Shown here: one piece after another, positions 1 through 9,750 of the stretch
Layout: each line of letters begins with the position of its first letter
Numbering within the stretch: position 1 is the stretch's first letter
NCBI RefSeq assembly: GCF_002218025.2
Contig: NZ_AP018680.1
Coordinates: forward strand, 124,001-188,000
From: Vibrio casei
GTDB lineage: Bacteria; Pseudomonadota; Gammaproteobacteria; Enterobacterales; Vibrionaceae
Direction: 5' to 3'
DNA: 64,000 bases
Notes under the pieces: generated by a model
The model's input: only the letters and a program-made list of their open reading frames with translations
Told to the model about the DNA's origin: nothing
Database searches by the model: none
Program-made: the position numbers and the translations under genes

Positions 1-2
1 TT

Positions 3-926
3 TTTTGTACATTACATTTTTTTACTGGTGGCAGTTTTTGGTTACTGGCGTTGGCGACGATTGGCTTTAACGCCTGCTTTGGCCCAGGTATTCCGTTGTC
101 GGATGCGGTAGCCAATTATTACAGTAAATTGAATATCATTGATTACGGTCGAAGCCGTTTATGGGGCTCGGTTGCGTTTATTGTCGGGTCAACTGTGGTC
201 GGTTATCTTGTTAATGGGTTTGGCTCTGATATGGTTGTATATACCGCCATGGCTGGTTTGTTATGTACTTTTATATTGTCATTGCGTTCCCCAACCATTC
301 TTCCTCAAACTCAAATTGACACTCAACACGTTCCAAGACCGAAATTGTTCGAACTATTGAAGCAGTGGCCGGTGGTGAAGTTTTTGTTATTGGTAGCGCT
401 GATTCAAGGCTCGCACGCTGCCTATTACAGTTTTAGTGCCATTCACTGGAAAGCGGTGGGAGTTTCTGAGTCAGTGATTGGGTATTTGTGGAGTTTTTCG
501 GTGGTTTCCGAAGTTTTCTTGTTTGCTTTTAGCGGCCGATTGTTTGCAGGTTGGTCATTACGCACGATGTTTTTGCTTGCTTCTGTCGCGACCATAGTGC
601 GCTGGAGTGGCCTTGCGATGACCAACGACATTTGGTTGTTGGCGTTACTGCAAACGTTGCACGGATTGACTTTTGCATTAACTCACTATGCCACTATTCG
701 CTATATCCAGCAGGCTGATGACCGCCAAATGGTACCTTTACAATCCTTGTACAATGCGATTCCTCTGGGGGCTTTTGTTGCGATTATGACCGCTGTCAGT
801 GGTTGGGGGTATGAATCTTGGGGAGCCGGTATTTTTTGGGTAATGGCGGGTATGGCGGCTATTGCTTTGCTGATTAAGCTAGATGAACCTAAATCCCTTT
901 CTATCCACCGTGATGAAATATTATAA
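3..926 (+). CDS. MFS permease, HcaT-like (5' end outside window)
   Basis: The reading frame is open from the first bases of the window to the stop at 924-926, so this is the C-terminal ~307 residues of a longer gene; an internal TTG at 51 is not the real start. The protein is strongly hydrophobic with repeated membrane helices and carries the motif PGIPLSDAVANYY and a YGRSRLWGS segment, typical of the 3-phenylpropionate permease (HcaT/LacY-like) branch of the major facilitator superfamily. It would be an inner-membrane proton-coupled transporter; the substrate cannot be read from the sequence. The MFS assignment is firm, the HcaT subgroup probable. Confidence 0.8.
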   Translation, partial: FCTLHFFTGGSFWLLALATIGFNACFGPGIPLSDAVANYYSKLNIIDYGRSRLWGSVAFIVGSTVVGYLVNGFGSDMVVYTAMAGLLCTFILSLRSPTILPQTQIDTQHVPRPKLFELLKQWPVVKFLLLVALIQGSHAAYYSFSAIHWKAVGVSESVIGYLWSFSVVSEVFLFAFSGRLFAGWSLRTMFLLASVATIVRWSGLAMTNDIWLLALLQTLHGLTFALTHYATIRYIQQADDRQMVPLQSLYNAIPLGAFVAIMTAVSGWGYESWGAGIFWVMAGMAAIALLIKLDEPKSLSIHRDEIL

Positions 927-1076
927 ATTAATAGGTTGCCGGCTTTTTTATCCAGAACTTTAGGTTAAGTCGAATTTCGCATCTATCCCACAAATCACGG
1001 GGAAATAGATTGAGATGACTATAAGCCAGTAGCACAATGCGAAAAGAATATACACGGATGTATCATTTGAGGTGTT

Positions 1077-4000
1077 ATGCAAGGATGGATAGTGATCCCA
1101 GTATCACTGGCGTATTTAGGGATACTGTTTTTAATTGCCTGGTATGGCGATAGGCAAAAAAGCTGGTTATTTCGTTGGCGACCTTGGATCTATAGTTTAT
1201 CTATTGCGGTCTATTGTACCTCTTGGACTTTCTACGGCACGGTCGGTCAAGCCAGTGCTGACATGTGGTCTTTCTTACCGATTTATCTTTCACCTATTCT
1301 TGTTTTCACGTTTGGTTGGCGTATTTTAGCGCGACTTATTTTAGTCACTAAGCGAGAGCACATTACCTCGATCGCAGATTTCATTGCGGCTCGTTATGGT
1401 AAATCACAGGGCTTAGCCATTGTGGTGACCTTAATTGCCGTTATTGGCGTTCTTCCTTATATTGCTTTGCAACTTCGTGGAATCATCATGGGGCTGGAGT
1501 TAGTGGCGCCCAATTTAATGAATGAGCTTGGCTATCAGGATATGCAAGTCTCTTGGTTTGTCGTTGTCGTCATGGCGATCTTCACCATGCTGTTTGGTAC
1601 GCGTCATATTGATAATACAGAGCATCATCGCGGAATTATGATGGCGGTGGCCTTTGAATCGGTTGTCAAGTTGGCCGCTTTTCTATCAGTTGGAATTTTT
1701 GTGGTGTACTTGATTTATCAAGAGCCGAATACGTCTATGATGGCACTGGCTAAGCAGTACTATCAATCGCCTAATATCCCCACATTACTCATCCACATGG
1801 TACTTACCATGGCGGCGATCATTTGTCTTCCTCGTCAATTTCACACTACGATTGTCGAAAACGATCAAGCGCGCGATTTGCATACGGCAAGGCGCGTTTT
1901 TCCTTTGTATTTATTATTAATGGGATTATTTGTGTTGCCGCTGTCTTTGGTTGGGCAATATTTATTAGCCGGCAGCAGCGCCGATGCGTATGTAATAAAT
2001 GTGCCTTTGTCGGTTGGGGCTAACAATATTGCTCTGTTGGCTTATTTAGGGGGAACGTCTGCTGCCAGTGGAATGGTGATTGTCTCGACCATTGCTCTGA
2101 CCATTATGGTGTCGAATGATTTGGTGTGGCCAATGTTGTTGCGCCGAATGAAGCTTTCTAATGCTAAGCCGGGCCAAATATCGGGTTTATTGTTGAATGT
2201 TCGCCGTGCTCTTATTGGGTTATTGTTACTGGGGGCTTGGGGCTTTTACCAAGTGCTTGATCAAGTTTCTTCGTTGTCGGTGATTGGGTTACTTTCTTTT
2301 GCGGCTATTGCGCAATTTGCTCCGGCTCTTTTAGGGGGGCTGTATTGGCGACAAGGCAATCGACAGGGCGTTTATGTTGGTTTAGGGTTGGGATTTTTGG
2401 TGTGGCTTGCGACATTAATGTTGCAGACCAATATGCTCGCAGGCAGTGAGGAAACCAATTTTTTAGTGTGGTTGTTAACGCCGCCAGAATGGCTGAAGTC
2501 GTTGAATTTACAATCCTCGGATTGGGGGATGGCGCTAAGTTTAGTAGTCAATACAATGGCTTATTTCGTGGTTTCTCAACTTACCCGTTCTAGTTTAAGC
2601 GATCGTCTGCAAGCGGCTTCTTTTGTAGGGACACCAATGCCTGAAAGTGAAGACGTGAGTATTTATCAAAGCCGAGTCAGTGTGATTGAATTGGAAATGC
2701 TGGCCTCGCGTTTTGTTGGACGAAAGCGTGCTCGAAATGCCTTTCAATTATTTTGGTCTCAGCAGCGTGAAATATCCTTACCACAACATCAAGCCTCGGC
2801 GCAGTTGATTCGTCATACCGAAAGGGTTTTGGCTGGGGTGTTTGGCGCTTCTTCCGCTCGCTTGGTGCTGACGTCTGCCTTGAAAGGTCGCAATATGCAA
2901 CTGGAAGAAGTGGCCGCAATTGTCGATGAAGCATCAGAGTTATATGACTTTAGCCGTGGTTTATTGCAAGGCGCGATTGAGCACGTTAGCCAAGGCATTG
3001 CAGTGGTGGATAAACAACTGAGGCTGGTGGCGTGGAACCAGCGATATGTCGAATTGTTTGATTTTCCTCCGGGGTTAATTCAAGTCGGTAGGCCGATTGC
3101 CGATATTATTCGACATAATGCTCAACAAGGCTTATGTGGGCCTGGCGATCCCGAAATTCATGTACGGCGCCGGGTTGATCACTTAGGGCGTGGTACTAAG
3201 CATACCTCATCGAGAATTCGTGAAGACGGGCAAGTCATAGAAGTTCAAGGTAATCCGATGCCTGGCGGTGGCTTTGTGATGAGCTTTTCTGACATTACCG
3301 CATTCCGTCGTGCTGAGCAGGCGTTAAAAGAAGCCAATGAAAATCTTGAAGATCGAGTACAAGAGCGTACTCATGAGCTTGAAAATTTAAACACCAAACT
3401 AGTGTCTGCGACTCAAAGTGCAGAGCAAGCATCGCAATCAAAAAGCAGGTTATTGGCGGCCGTCAGCCATGATTTGATGCAGCCATTAAATGCCGCACGT
3501 TTATTTGCATCTTCATTGTCGGAAACGGCCAGTGATGATAATACCAAGAAGTTTTCTTCGCACATTGAAAGTGCATTAGGAGCCGCTGAAGATTTGATCG
3601 GGGATTTATTGGATATTTCTCGTTTGGAATCAGGAAAAGTGCCAATCGAAATTAAAGGCTTTGAATTACGTGATGTGCTCGATAAATTAGACGCGGAGTT
3701 CAGCGTGCTATCGAAAGAACAAGATATTGATTTTCGCCGTATTCCAACCAATTTGGTGGTGGATTCTGATCCAAAGTTATTACGTCGTATTTTACAAAAC
3801 CTGCTGACCAATGCCTTTCGTTATAGCCATAAAGAAGGGCAAAAAGGAAGGGTGTTGCTGGGCGTTCGTCGCTTCAATGGCGAGGTTCGTATTGAAGTGT
3901 GGGATAACGGGATAGGTATTCCTCCAGATAAGCAAAATGAAATTTTTGATGAGTTTACTCGTGTGGATGAAAACCGTGCTGACCAAGGGCTTGGATTAGG

Positions 4001-4517
4001 GTTGGCGATTGCTCGAGGTATTTCACGTTTATTAAACCATCGTATTGAGTTACGTTCATGGCCCAATCAAGGCACCGTGTTTTCGATTACGTTGAATAAA
4101 GGGCAATTACAACCAACGGAAACGGTGGTAGCTGCGCCAATCGAACATGCTCCTTTGGCTAATATTAAAGTGTTATGTGTGGATAATGAGCCCGATATTT
4201 TACTTGGTATGCAAACCTTACTTGAGAGGTGGGGATGCGAAGTTCGTACCGCGACTAATTTAAAAAATAGCATGCTGTCGATAGAGAATGATTGGTGTCC
4301 TGAAGTGGTATTCTCGGATTATCATTTGGATAATGGGCGAACAGGCTTGGAAGTATTGAGCGAGCTTAGGCGGAGTTTAGGAGATGGCTTTGTGGGTGTG
4401 GTCATCAGTGCGGATCGCTCAGAAGAAGTGAATAAAGAAATAGAGTTAGGTGGTTTTCAGTTCCTCGCTAAACCAGTTAAACCTCTCAAGTTAAGAGCCG
4501 TACTGAATCGTTTATAA
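1077..4517 (+). CDS. crbS: CrbS-type hybrid sensor histidine kinase with sodium:solute symporter domain
   Basis: This is a 1146-residue inner-membrane sensor. The first ~500 residues form a multi-helix domain of the sodium:solute symporter family, followed by a STAC-like linker, a PAS domain (from about residue 630, QGIAVVDKQLRLVAWNQRY), a coiled coil, a HisKA domain with the phospho-acceptor His798 in AVSHDLMQ, an HATPase domain (NLLTNAFRYS, DNGIGIPP, GLGLGLAIARG) and a C-terminal receiver with Asp1081. The architecture matches CbrA/CrbS kinases, which in V. cholerae control acetyl-CoA synthetase (the acetate switch). The ATG follows a good TTGAGGTG ribosome binding site. A matching response regulator lies 5 kb away (9751-10386), with a symporter pair between them. 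The domain call is firm; the CrbS identity is inferred from architecture and context. Confidence 0.88.
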   Translation: MQGWIVIPVSLAYLGILFLIAWYGDRQKSWLFRWRPWIYSLSIAVYCTSWTFYGTVGQASADMWSFLPIYLSPILVFTFGWRILARLILVTKREHITSIADFIAARYGKSQGLAIVVTLIAVIGVLPYIALQLRGIIMGLELVAPNLMNELGYQDMQVSWFVVVVMAIFTMLFGTRHIDNTEHHRGIMMAVAFESVVKLAAFLSVGIFVVYLIYQEPNTSMMALAKQYYQSPNIPTLLIHMVLTMAAIICLPRQFHTTIVENDQARDLHTARRVFPLYLLLMGLFVLPLSLVGQYLLAGSSADAYVINVPLSVGANNIALLAYLGGTSAASGMVIVSTIALTIMVSNDLVWPMLLRRMKLSNAKPGQISGLLLNVRRALIGLLLLGAWGFYQVLDQVSSLSVIGLLSFAAIAQFAPALLGGLYWRQGNRQGVYVGLGLGFLVWLATLMLQTNMLAGSEETNFLVWLLTPPEWLKSLNLQSSDWGMALSLVVNTMAYFVVSQLTRSSLSDRLQAASFVGTPMPESEDVSIYQSRVSVIELEMLASRFVGRKRARNAFQLFWSQQREISLPQHQASAQLIRHTERVLAGVFGASSARLVLTSALKGRNMQLEEVAAIVDEASELYDFSRGLLQGAIEHVSQGIAVVDKQLRLVAWNQRYVELFDFPPGLIQVGRPIADIIRHNAQQGLCGPGDPEIHVRRRVDHLGRGTKHTSSRIREDGQVIEVQGNPMPGGGFVMSFSDITAFRRAEQALKEANENLEDRVQERTHELENLNTKLVSATQSAEQASQSKSRLLAAVSHDLMQPLNAARLFASSLSETASDDNTKKFSSHIESALGAAEDLIGDLLDISRLESGKVPIEIKGFELRDVLDKLDAEFSVLSKEQDIDFRRIPTNLVVDSDPKLLRRILQNLLTNAFRYSHKEGQKGRVLLGVRRFNGEVRIEVWDNGIGIPPDKQNEIFDEFTRVDENRADQGLGLGLAIARGISRLLNHRIELRSWPNQGTVFSITLNKGQLQPTETVVAAPIEHAPLANIKVLCVDNEPDILLGMQTLLERWGCEVRTATNLKNSMLSIENDWCPEVVFSDYHLDNGRTGLEVLSELRRSLGDGFVGVVISADRSEEVNKEIELGGFQFLAKPVKPLKLRAVLNRL

Positions 4518-4532
4518 AATAAGGAAGCAAAT

Positions 4533-4784
4533 ATGATGGGTGAATATCAAACCAAACAAGGCGTACTTGTCGAGATTTATCAAGGCCAAGTGCGTATTGC
4601 GATGGGTGGGTTAGTGGTGACTGACAAGGTAGAAAATGTCCACGCGATTACCATTAAAGCGCTTGATGGTAATCGTAGTTTTTACTTAGCGGTAGATGAT
4701 TCTAATGCTTTATTATTCGTTGACAGTTTAGATGAGCTGCAAGCTCTGGCTGAAATGTTAGGGCTTGAAGTCGAACAAGCGTAA
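4533..4784 (+). CDS. small conserved protein, possibly DUF3389 family
   Basis: An 83-residue soluble protein with no signal peptide or membrane segment, starting 15 bases after the crbS-type gene and preceded by AAGGAAG. The two are therefore probably cotranscribed. A second ATG directly follows the first, so the start could shift by one codon. The sequence alternates beta-type stretches and ends in an acidic helix. I associate it weakly with the Vibrio DUF3389 family from length and context. No function is known to me. Confidence 0.7.
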   Translation: MMGEYQTKQGVLVEIYQGQVRIAMGGLVVTDKVENVHAITIKALDGNRSFYLAVDDSNALLFVDSLDELQALAEMLGLEVEQA

Positions 4785-4810
4785 GCAAACTTTTTCAGAA
4801 AAAAAGAAAA

Positions 4811-4845
4811 AAGCCCGAAGTGCTCAAGCACTTTGGGCTTTGTTT
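4811..4845. terminator. bidirectional terminator between convergent genes
   Basis: A long stem, AAGCCCGAAGTGCT pairing with AGCACTTTGGGCTT around a two-base loop, is flanked by A-rich sequence on the left and a T-run on the right. It can stop transcription from the plus-strand crbS operon and from the minus-strand symporter operon. Confidence 0.85.
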
Positions 4846-4872
4846 TTAGTCTTTATGAGTTAACGCTTTCGA

Positions 4873-6576
4873 TTAATGATCGTGAGCTTGTCCTGATCCT
4901 TTCGGGAAACGAATGGATTCAACCATGTCTTGGACATCTTGTGGAACTTCCGCTGTGAACTTGTTCACAACAATCGATACTACAAAGTTCAGACACATAC
5001 CGAGCGTACCAATGCCTTCTGGGCTGATGCCGAAGAACCAATTATCGGGCGTGCTAGCCGCTGGGTTAATGAACTTAAAGTAAATGATGTAAGCGGCGGT
5101 AAAGACGATACCTGTTACCATACCGGCAATAGCACCTTCTTTGTTCATCTTCTTATAGAAAATCCCTAAGATGATGGCAGGGAAGAAGGAAGCTGCTGCT
5201 AGTCCGAACGCAAAGGCGACTACTTGAGCCACGAATCCTGGTGGGTTAATGCCTAAATAGCCCGCCCCGACAATCGCAACCGCCGCCGCTATTCGCGCAT
5301 ACATAAGCTCTTCCTTATCGCTCATGTTCGGTTTCAAGCCTTTTTTCAACAAGTCATGTGAAATTGACGTTGAGATCACCAGTAGTAAACCAGCCGCTGT
5401 TGATAACGCAGCTGCTAAGCCACCAGCCGCCAGTAATGCCACAACCCAGTTTGGTAGCTTCGCCAGTTCAGGAGAGGCTAATACGATGATGTCACGGTTA
5501 ATGTTCATCTCATTACGGTCATCACCCGAATAGAACATTTTGCCATCACCATTCTTATCTTCCCAAGAAACCAATCCAGTGCTTTCCCAGTTGTGATACC
5601 AGCTTGGTGCATTTTCTGCAGTGACACCTTTAAGATCTGGGCCATTAATAGTTTCAATTAAGTTAACACGAGCAAAGGCCGCGACCGCCGGTGCTGTGGT
5701 GTATAGTAAAGAAATGAAAAGTAGCGCCCAACCCGCAGAAATTCGCGCATCTTTTACACGAGGAACGGTAAAGAAACGAATAATAACGTGGGGTAAACCA
5801 GCAGTACCCACCATTAGCGCAGCAGTGATGAAAAACACATCAACGGTACTTTTTGAACCATTAATATAGGACGTAAATCCTAGTTCTTGTGTTAACCCTT
5901 CTAATTTGTCCATCAAATAGACATCAGAACCTGAAACGGTTGATCCCATACCGATTTGTGGAAATACGTTGCCTGTCATCATAATGGAGGTAAAAACGGC
6001 AGGAACAAGAAACGCAAAGATGAGTACACAGAATTGAGCCACTTGAGTATAGGTAATGCCTTTCATGCCGCCAAGAACCGCATAGAAGAACACAATTGCC
6101 ATACCAATGATGATGCCAAGGTTGATATCCACTTCTAAGAAACGAGAGAATACAACGCCAACACCGCGCATTTGACCAGCTACATACGTAAAGGATACGA
6201 AGATGGCACAAAAGATGGCTACTAGGCGTGCTGTACTTGAGTAGTAACGATCACCGATAAAGTCGGGTACAGTAAATTTACCGAATTTACGTAGGTAAGG
6301 CGCTAAACATAATGCCAACAATACGTAACCGCCAGTCCAGCCCATTAGATAAACTGAGCCATCGTAGCCTGCGAATGAAATGATACCTGCCATTGAAATA
6401 AATGACGCAGCAGACATCCAATCGGCTGCGGTTGCCATGCCATTTGCGACAGGGTGGACACCACCCCCGGCAACATAAAATTCACTGGTGGATCCGGCGC
6501 GAGCCCAAATGGCGATGCCAATGTACAGCGCGAAGGTAATGCCGACGAGAATAAACGTCCAAGTTTGGATTTCCAT
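4873..6576 (-). CDS. sodium:solute symporter large subunit (VC_2705 / ActP-like)
   Basis: A 567-residue inner-membrane protein of the sodium:solute symporter family with about 13 membrane helices, closest to the acetate permease ActP. The N-terminus has the family features AGGGVHPVANGMATAADWMS and SFISMAGIISFAGYDG. It lies 12 bases after a DUF4212 small subunit, the pairing that defines the TIGR03647/TIGR03648 symporters named after V. cholerae VC_2705. An extracytoplasmic loop contains DKNGDGKMFYSGDD, which resembles an EF-hand calcium loop. Small carboxylates such as acetate are the likely substrates, by family and by proximity to the CrbS/CrbR genes. Confidence 0.9.
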   Translation of the reverse strand: MEIQTWTFILVGITFALYIGIAIWARAGSTSEFYVAGGGVHPVANGMATAADWMSAASFISMAGIISFAGYDGSVYLMGWTGGYVLLALCLAPYLRKFGKFTVPDFIGDRYYSSTARLVAIFCAIFVSFTYVAGQMRGVGVVFSRFLEVDINLGIIIGMAIVFFYAVLGGMKGITYTQVAQFCVLIFAFLVPAVFTSIMMTGNVFPQIGMGSTVSGSDVYLMDKLEGLTQELGFTSYINGSKSTVDVFFITAALMVGTAGLPHVIIRFFTVPRVKDARISAGWALLFISLLYTTAPAVAAFARVNLIETINGPDLKGVTAENAPSWYHNWESTGLVSWEDKNGDGKMFYSGDDRNEMNINRDIIVLASPELAKLPNWVVALLAAGGLAAALSTAAGLLLVISTSISHDLLKKGLKPNMSDKEELMYARIAAAVAIVGAGYLGINPPGFVAQVVAFAFGLAAASFFPAIILGIFYKKMNKEGAIAGMVTGIVFTAAYIIYFKFINPAASTPDNWFFGISPEGIGTLGMCLNFVVSIVVNKFTAEVPQDVQDMVESIRFPKGSGQAHDH

Positions 6577-6588
6577 ATCTTATGCTCC

Positions 6589-6855
6589 TTAGTCTTCCTG
6601 AACGCTGTATTTTTTATCTAGTGCATTCATACGTGCTACATAAACGAAGATCAGCACAACAAAGGTGTATATCGATCCTTGTTGCGCAAACCAGAATCCT
6701 AATTTGAATCCTGCAAATTGGATGGTATTGAGTGCGTCGACAAATAAAATGCCTGCGCAATAAGACACCACAAACCAAATAGTCAGTAGGGTCGCCATAA
6801 TGCCTAGATTTTCTTTCCAGTAGGCTTGGGCATGTTTGTCTGATTCAAACGCCAT
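6589..6855 (-). CDS. DUF4212 symporter small subunit
   Basis: A protein of 88 residues with two predicted membrane helices (around LLTIWFVVSYCAGILFVDAL and GSIYTFVVLIFVYVA). It matches the DUF4212 (TIGR03647) small subunit found upstream of VC_2705-type symporters. Two in-frame ATGs are close together. The second, at 6855, is preferred because AGGAG sits about 8 bases upstream, whereas it would nearly abut the first at 6861. It is first in a two-gene operon with the large subunit and probably helps assemble or stabilise it. Confidence 0.88.
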   Translation of the reverse strand: MAFESDKHAQAYWKENLGIMATLLTIWFVVSYCAGILFVDALNTIQFAGFKLGFWFAQQGSIYTFVVLIFVYVARMNALDKKYSVQED

Positions 6856-7038
6856 GGCCATTTCTCCTTTTGTTTTACTTCATTATTTTGCTACAAATGC
6901 AGCCAATCTATTTGTTAATAAAACGTTACGAGAAAACAATAGCAGTGGGATGCGTTAGCGGCTTTTCAACTTTAGTCGGGGAGGAAATATAGAAACGTAA
7001 GACTATAAAAGGTTTTTTGTGAGACAGATTAAAATATT

Positions 7039-7069
7039 TTAGCCTAGCTCTTAATTAAGGCTAGGCTAA
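7039..7069 (-). terminator. inverted repeat downstream of the marC-family gene
   Basis: TTAGCCTAGC and GCTAGGCTAA form an 11-bp stem when the G-U pair is counted. On the minus strand the stem is followed by AATATTTT, so it is a modest intrinsic terminator for the yhgN/nhaP2 direction. The 3' flank (plus strand) carries two copies of CTAAGGTCTAATA, about 24 bases apart, which the stem does not explain. Confidence 0.5.
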
Positions 7070-7111
7070 GGTCTAATAGGGTTAGCCTAAGGTCTAATAA
7101 AAAATAATCAA

Positions 7112-7735
7112 TTAAAAATAGAAGTCTCTGATACCCATTAATAAGTTATTGACGGCAACGGCGGCTAAAATTAACCCCATGACTCGGCTGATGATAGCAG
7201 CGCCCACATTTCCAATGATCTTATGAATACTGGTTGCTCCAAGCAATAATAATAAGGTACAGAGCAGCACCAACACCATTACGCCAGCGGTTAAGCCTTG
7301 GTCTATCATCGAATGCCTGTGGTTATCGGTCAGTAACACGATCGCCATCATTGCACCCGGTGACGCTATGGAGGGAATCGCCAATGGGTATACCGCAAGG
7401 TTAGCCAATTCAGTTCGCCCTAATTCTTCACTCAATTTGGCTTCTTGTGCTGGTTTGCCTTCACCAAAAATCATACTTAATGCGAATAATAATAGAACTA
7501 GTCCACCAGCGGCTTGGAAGGCTGGTAGTGGAATCTGCATCGCCTCAAGAAGAAATTGCCCCATAATGAGAAAAAACAATAAAACGCCGGTTGCGATACC
7601 AACCGCTTTAAGCGCCACTAAACGCTTTTGCTTGGTGGTTAACCCTTGAGTCTGTGCTAAATAAACGGGTACGGTACCGACTGGGTCAATAACGGCCCAA
7701 AGTACGACAAATTGTGTGATTAAAACGCTTAACAA
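7112..7735 (-). CDS. yhgN: MarC-family inner-membrane protein (YhgN-like)
   Basis: A 207-residue hydrophobic protein with about six membrane helices. It has the MarC/YhgN N-terminal motif AVIDPVGTVPVYLAQT and the central PLAIPSIASPGAMMAIVLL that marks the second half of the family repeat. The length fits the family. MarC proteins are annotated as NAAT transporters, but their true substrates are uncertain. It begins 34 bases after the nhaP2 stop on the same strand, so the two may be cotranscribed. Confidence 0.88.
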   Translation of the reverse strand: MLSVLITQFVVLWAVIDPVGTVPVYLAQTQGLTTKQKRLVALKAVGIATGVLLFFLIMGQFLLEAMQIPLPAFQAAGGLVLLLFALSMIFGEGKPAQEAKLSEELGRTELANLAVYPLAIPSIASPGAMMAIVLLTDNHRHSMIDQGLTAGVMVLVLLCTLLLLLGATSIHKIIGNVGAAIISRVMGLILAAVAVNNLLMGIRDFYF

Positions 7736-7769
7736 GGTAGCTCCTAAAATGAATGAATCATGATGATAA

Positions 7770-9488
7770 TTAAAGTGGTTCGGGTGTCATGATAACGCCT
7801 ACCGTGGTCACTCTTTGATCAACAATATCACGTACAAATAAAGTGACATTCTCAAAGACTTGGTAGGCATCTTTTGTTGGGGTGCCACCTAAAGCCTGAT
7901 TCAATACGTCATGCAGTGATAAATAGCTGTCTACAGGGAGTTTAATGCCATAGGAATGCTGTAAATCGGCAACCTTAGTGTGACCTTTTAAAAAGAGTTC
8001 AGTATCCGGTAAGTTTTCTTGAGTGTTCTCAGTCATGCTAGAGCAGGCAAGATCAACAAAATCACGAATATGGGGTTTCATCATAATAAATAAATGATCA
8101 CCAGCTTGTACTAATGTTGACCCGCGTGGTGGAATCACTTGAGTTTCCCTTGTAATCATGGCAACAACGGTACCATCAGGTAAAGCCATTTGTGATAAAC
8201 GTCGACCCGCAGCCCGAGAATTCTCGCCTAATTTATATTCAACAATTTCAGTGTCGACGTTTCCTAGGGTGGTGATTTCTAATGTGGCAGCCGGTGTTGA
8301 TGGCGCAGGTTCTGTTAGTTTTAGGGCTCTGGCGACTAAGGGTAGGGTTGAGCCTTGTATTGTGGCTGAAATGAGTACCACGAAAAAGACGACATTAAAA
8401 ATAAGATAAGCGCCCGGTAAGCCATAAATGAGTGGGTAGATGGCAAGAATAATGGGCACTGACCCACGCAAGCCAACCCAAGACACGAGCGTTATTTCTC
8501 GAAGGTTAAACCCAAAGAACTTTAGAGCAGGCATAACGGAAATCGGCCGGGCAATGAAAGTGAGTACGACCGCGATCATCAAGCCTTCAAACCAAACATC
8601 AATCAGCGAAGAAGGGTTAATCAATAAGCCTAAAATCACGAACATAATGATTTGGCCTAACCAAGCTAATCCATCGTGGAATAAGAACGTACTGCGTTGG
8701 AAGACAAAACGGCTATTTCCGATGACTACACCGGTAATAAAAATCGCCAAGAATCCACTGCCGCCTAAGTTCGCGGCAATGCCGAATGACAGCAAGCCTA
8801 AAGCGGCGACCATCACAGGGTATAAACCAAAGGTAGTGAGATTGATATGATTAATGATTCGGATAGAAAGCCAACCACAGGCTAAACCGGTTAAGGTTCC
8901 TATGCCGATTTGCTGAACAAATAACATGATCAATCCCGTGCCTGGTTCCAGCCCTTTGACCATGATCTCTAAAAGCCCAACGGTTAGGAAAATCGCCATA
9001 GGATCATTGGTGGCACTTTCGATCTCTAATGTCGATTTTAACCTTGGATTAATGTGAATGCCGGCATTACGCAGCAGTGAAAATACGGCGGCAGCATCGG
9101 TCGAACTTACAATGGCACCAATCAATAGGCCATAAAGCAAAGAGGTATTAAGGATATAAGCGGCGGCGACACCGGTGATCATTGCGGTTACTAATACGCC
9201 TAACGTGGCCAGTATGGAGGCCGGTTTCCAGACTTGTTTAATCGAGGTTATCGGTGTTTGTAGCCCGCCATCAAACAAAATAATGGCTAATGCTAAAGAG
9301 CCCAATGCATGTGCTATTTGAGCGTTATCAAATACGATACCACCTGGCCCATCTTCTCCGGCGAGCATACCGACGATAAGAAACATGACCAGTAGAGGTA
9401 AACCCAATCGAGCGGATAATTTACTCGATAATATGCCAAAAATAATCAAAATGGCGGCCAGAAAAATAATTTGGTCAATCACAAACAT
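7770..9488 (-). CDS. nhaP2: potassium/proton antiporter NhaP2 (CvrA)
   Basis: A 572-residue CPA1-family antiporter. The first ~385 residues are membrane helices, with the conserved GAIVSSTDAAAVFSLLR motif and the acidic ND pair in ESATNDPMAIFLTVG expected of cation/proton exchangers. A cytoplasmic C-terminal part contains a TrkA-C-like (RCK-C) domain around EYKLGENSRAAGRRLSQM. NhaP2 exports potassium or sodium in exchange for protons and protects against cytoplasmic alkalinisation or potassium overload. The length matches Vibrio NhaP2. Confidence 0.92.
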   Translation of the reverse strand: MFVIDQIIFLAAILIIFGILSSKLSARLGLPLLVMFLIVGMLAGEDGPGGIVFDNAQIAHALGSLALAIILFDGGLQTPITSIKQVWKPASILATLGVLVTAMITGVAAAYILNTSLLYGLLIGAIVSSTDAAAVFSLLRNAGIHINPRLKSTLEIESATNDPMAIFLTVGLLEIMVKGLEPGTGLIMLFVQQIGIGTLTGLACGWLSIRIINHINLTTFGLYPVMVAALGLLSFGIAANLGGSGFLAIFITGVVIGNSRFVFQRSTFLFHDGLAWLGQIIMFVILGLLINPSSLIDVWFEGLMIAVVLTFIARPISVMPALKFFGFNLREITLVSWVGLRGSVPIILAIYPLIYGLPGAYLIFNVVFFVVLISATIQGSTLPLVARALKLTEPAPSTPAATLEITTLGNVDTEIVEYKLGENSRAAGRRLSQMALPDGTVVAMITRETQVIPPRGSTLVQAGDHLFIMMKPHIRDFVDLACSSMTENTQENLPDTELFLKGHTKVADLQHSYGIKLPVDSYLSLHDVLNQALGGTPTKDAYQVFENVTLFVRDIVDQRVTTVGVIMTPEPL

Positions 9489-9681
9489 GAGCAGTTTCTC
9501 TTCATTAATTGGAGAGGAAGAAGAATGGAAAAAGGTATCGATTTTCTTTTTTGAAGAGAGGCTTTGTTTGGGGTGAAGGCTCTTTTGTGGGTAAGTTTTA
9601 GGACAGGTTGAAATTAAGAAAATATAAGTTGTGTCGGAGCACTTTCCTAACTATTTACGTATCACCAAAATTTTTAAAAAA

Positions 9682-9720
9682 AACAATAAGAGCATGAACA
9701 AAAAAACTCATCATGCTTTT
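9682..9720 (-). terminator. terminator of the crbR-type gene
   Basis: On the minus strand, AGCATGA and TCATGCT pair around an A/T-rich loop, and the stem is followed shortly by CTTATTG and a run of eight T. It lies about 30 bases after the response-regulator stop codon. Confidence 0.6.
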
Positions 9721-9750
9721 ATTTTAACACTAAAACTTAATAAATATGAA

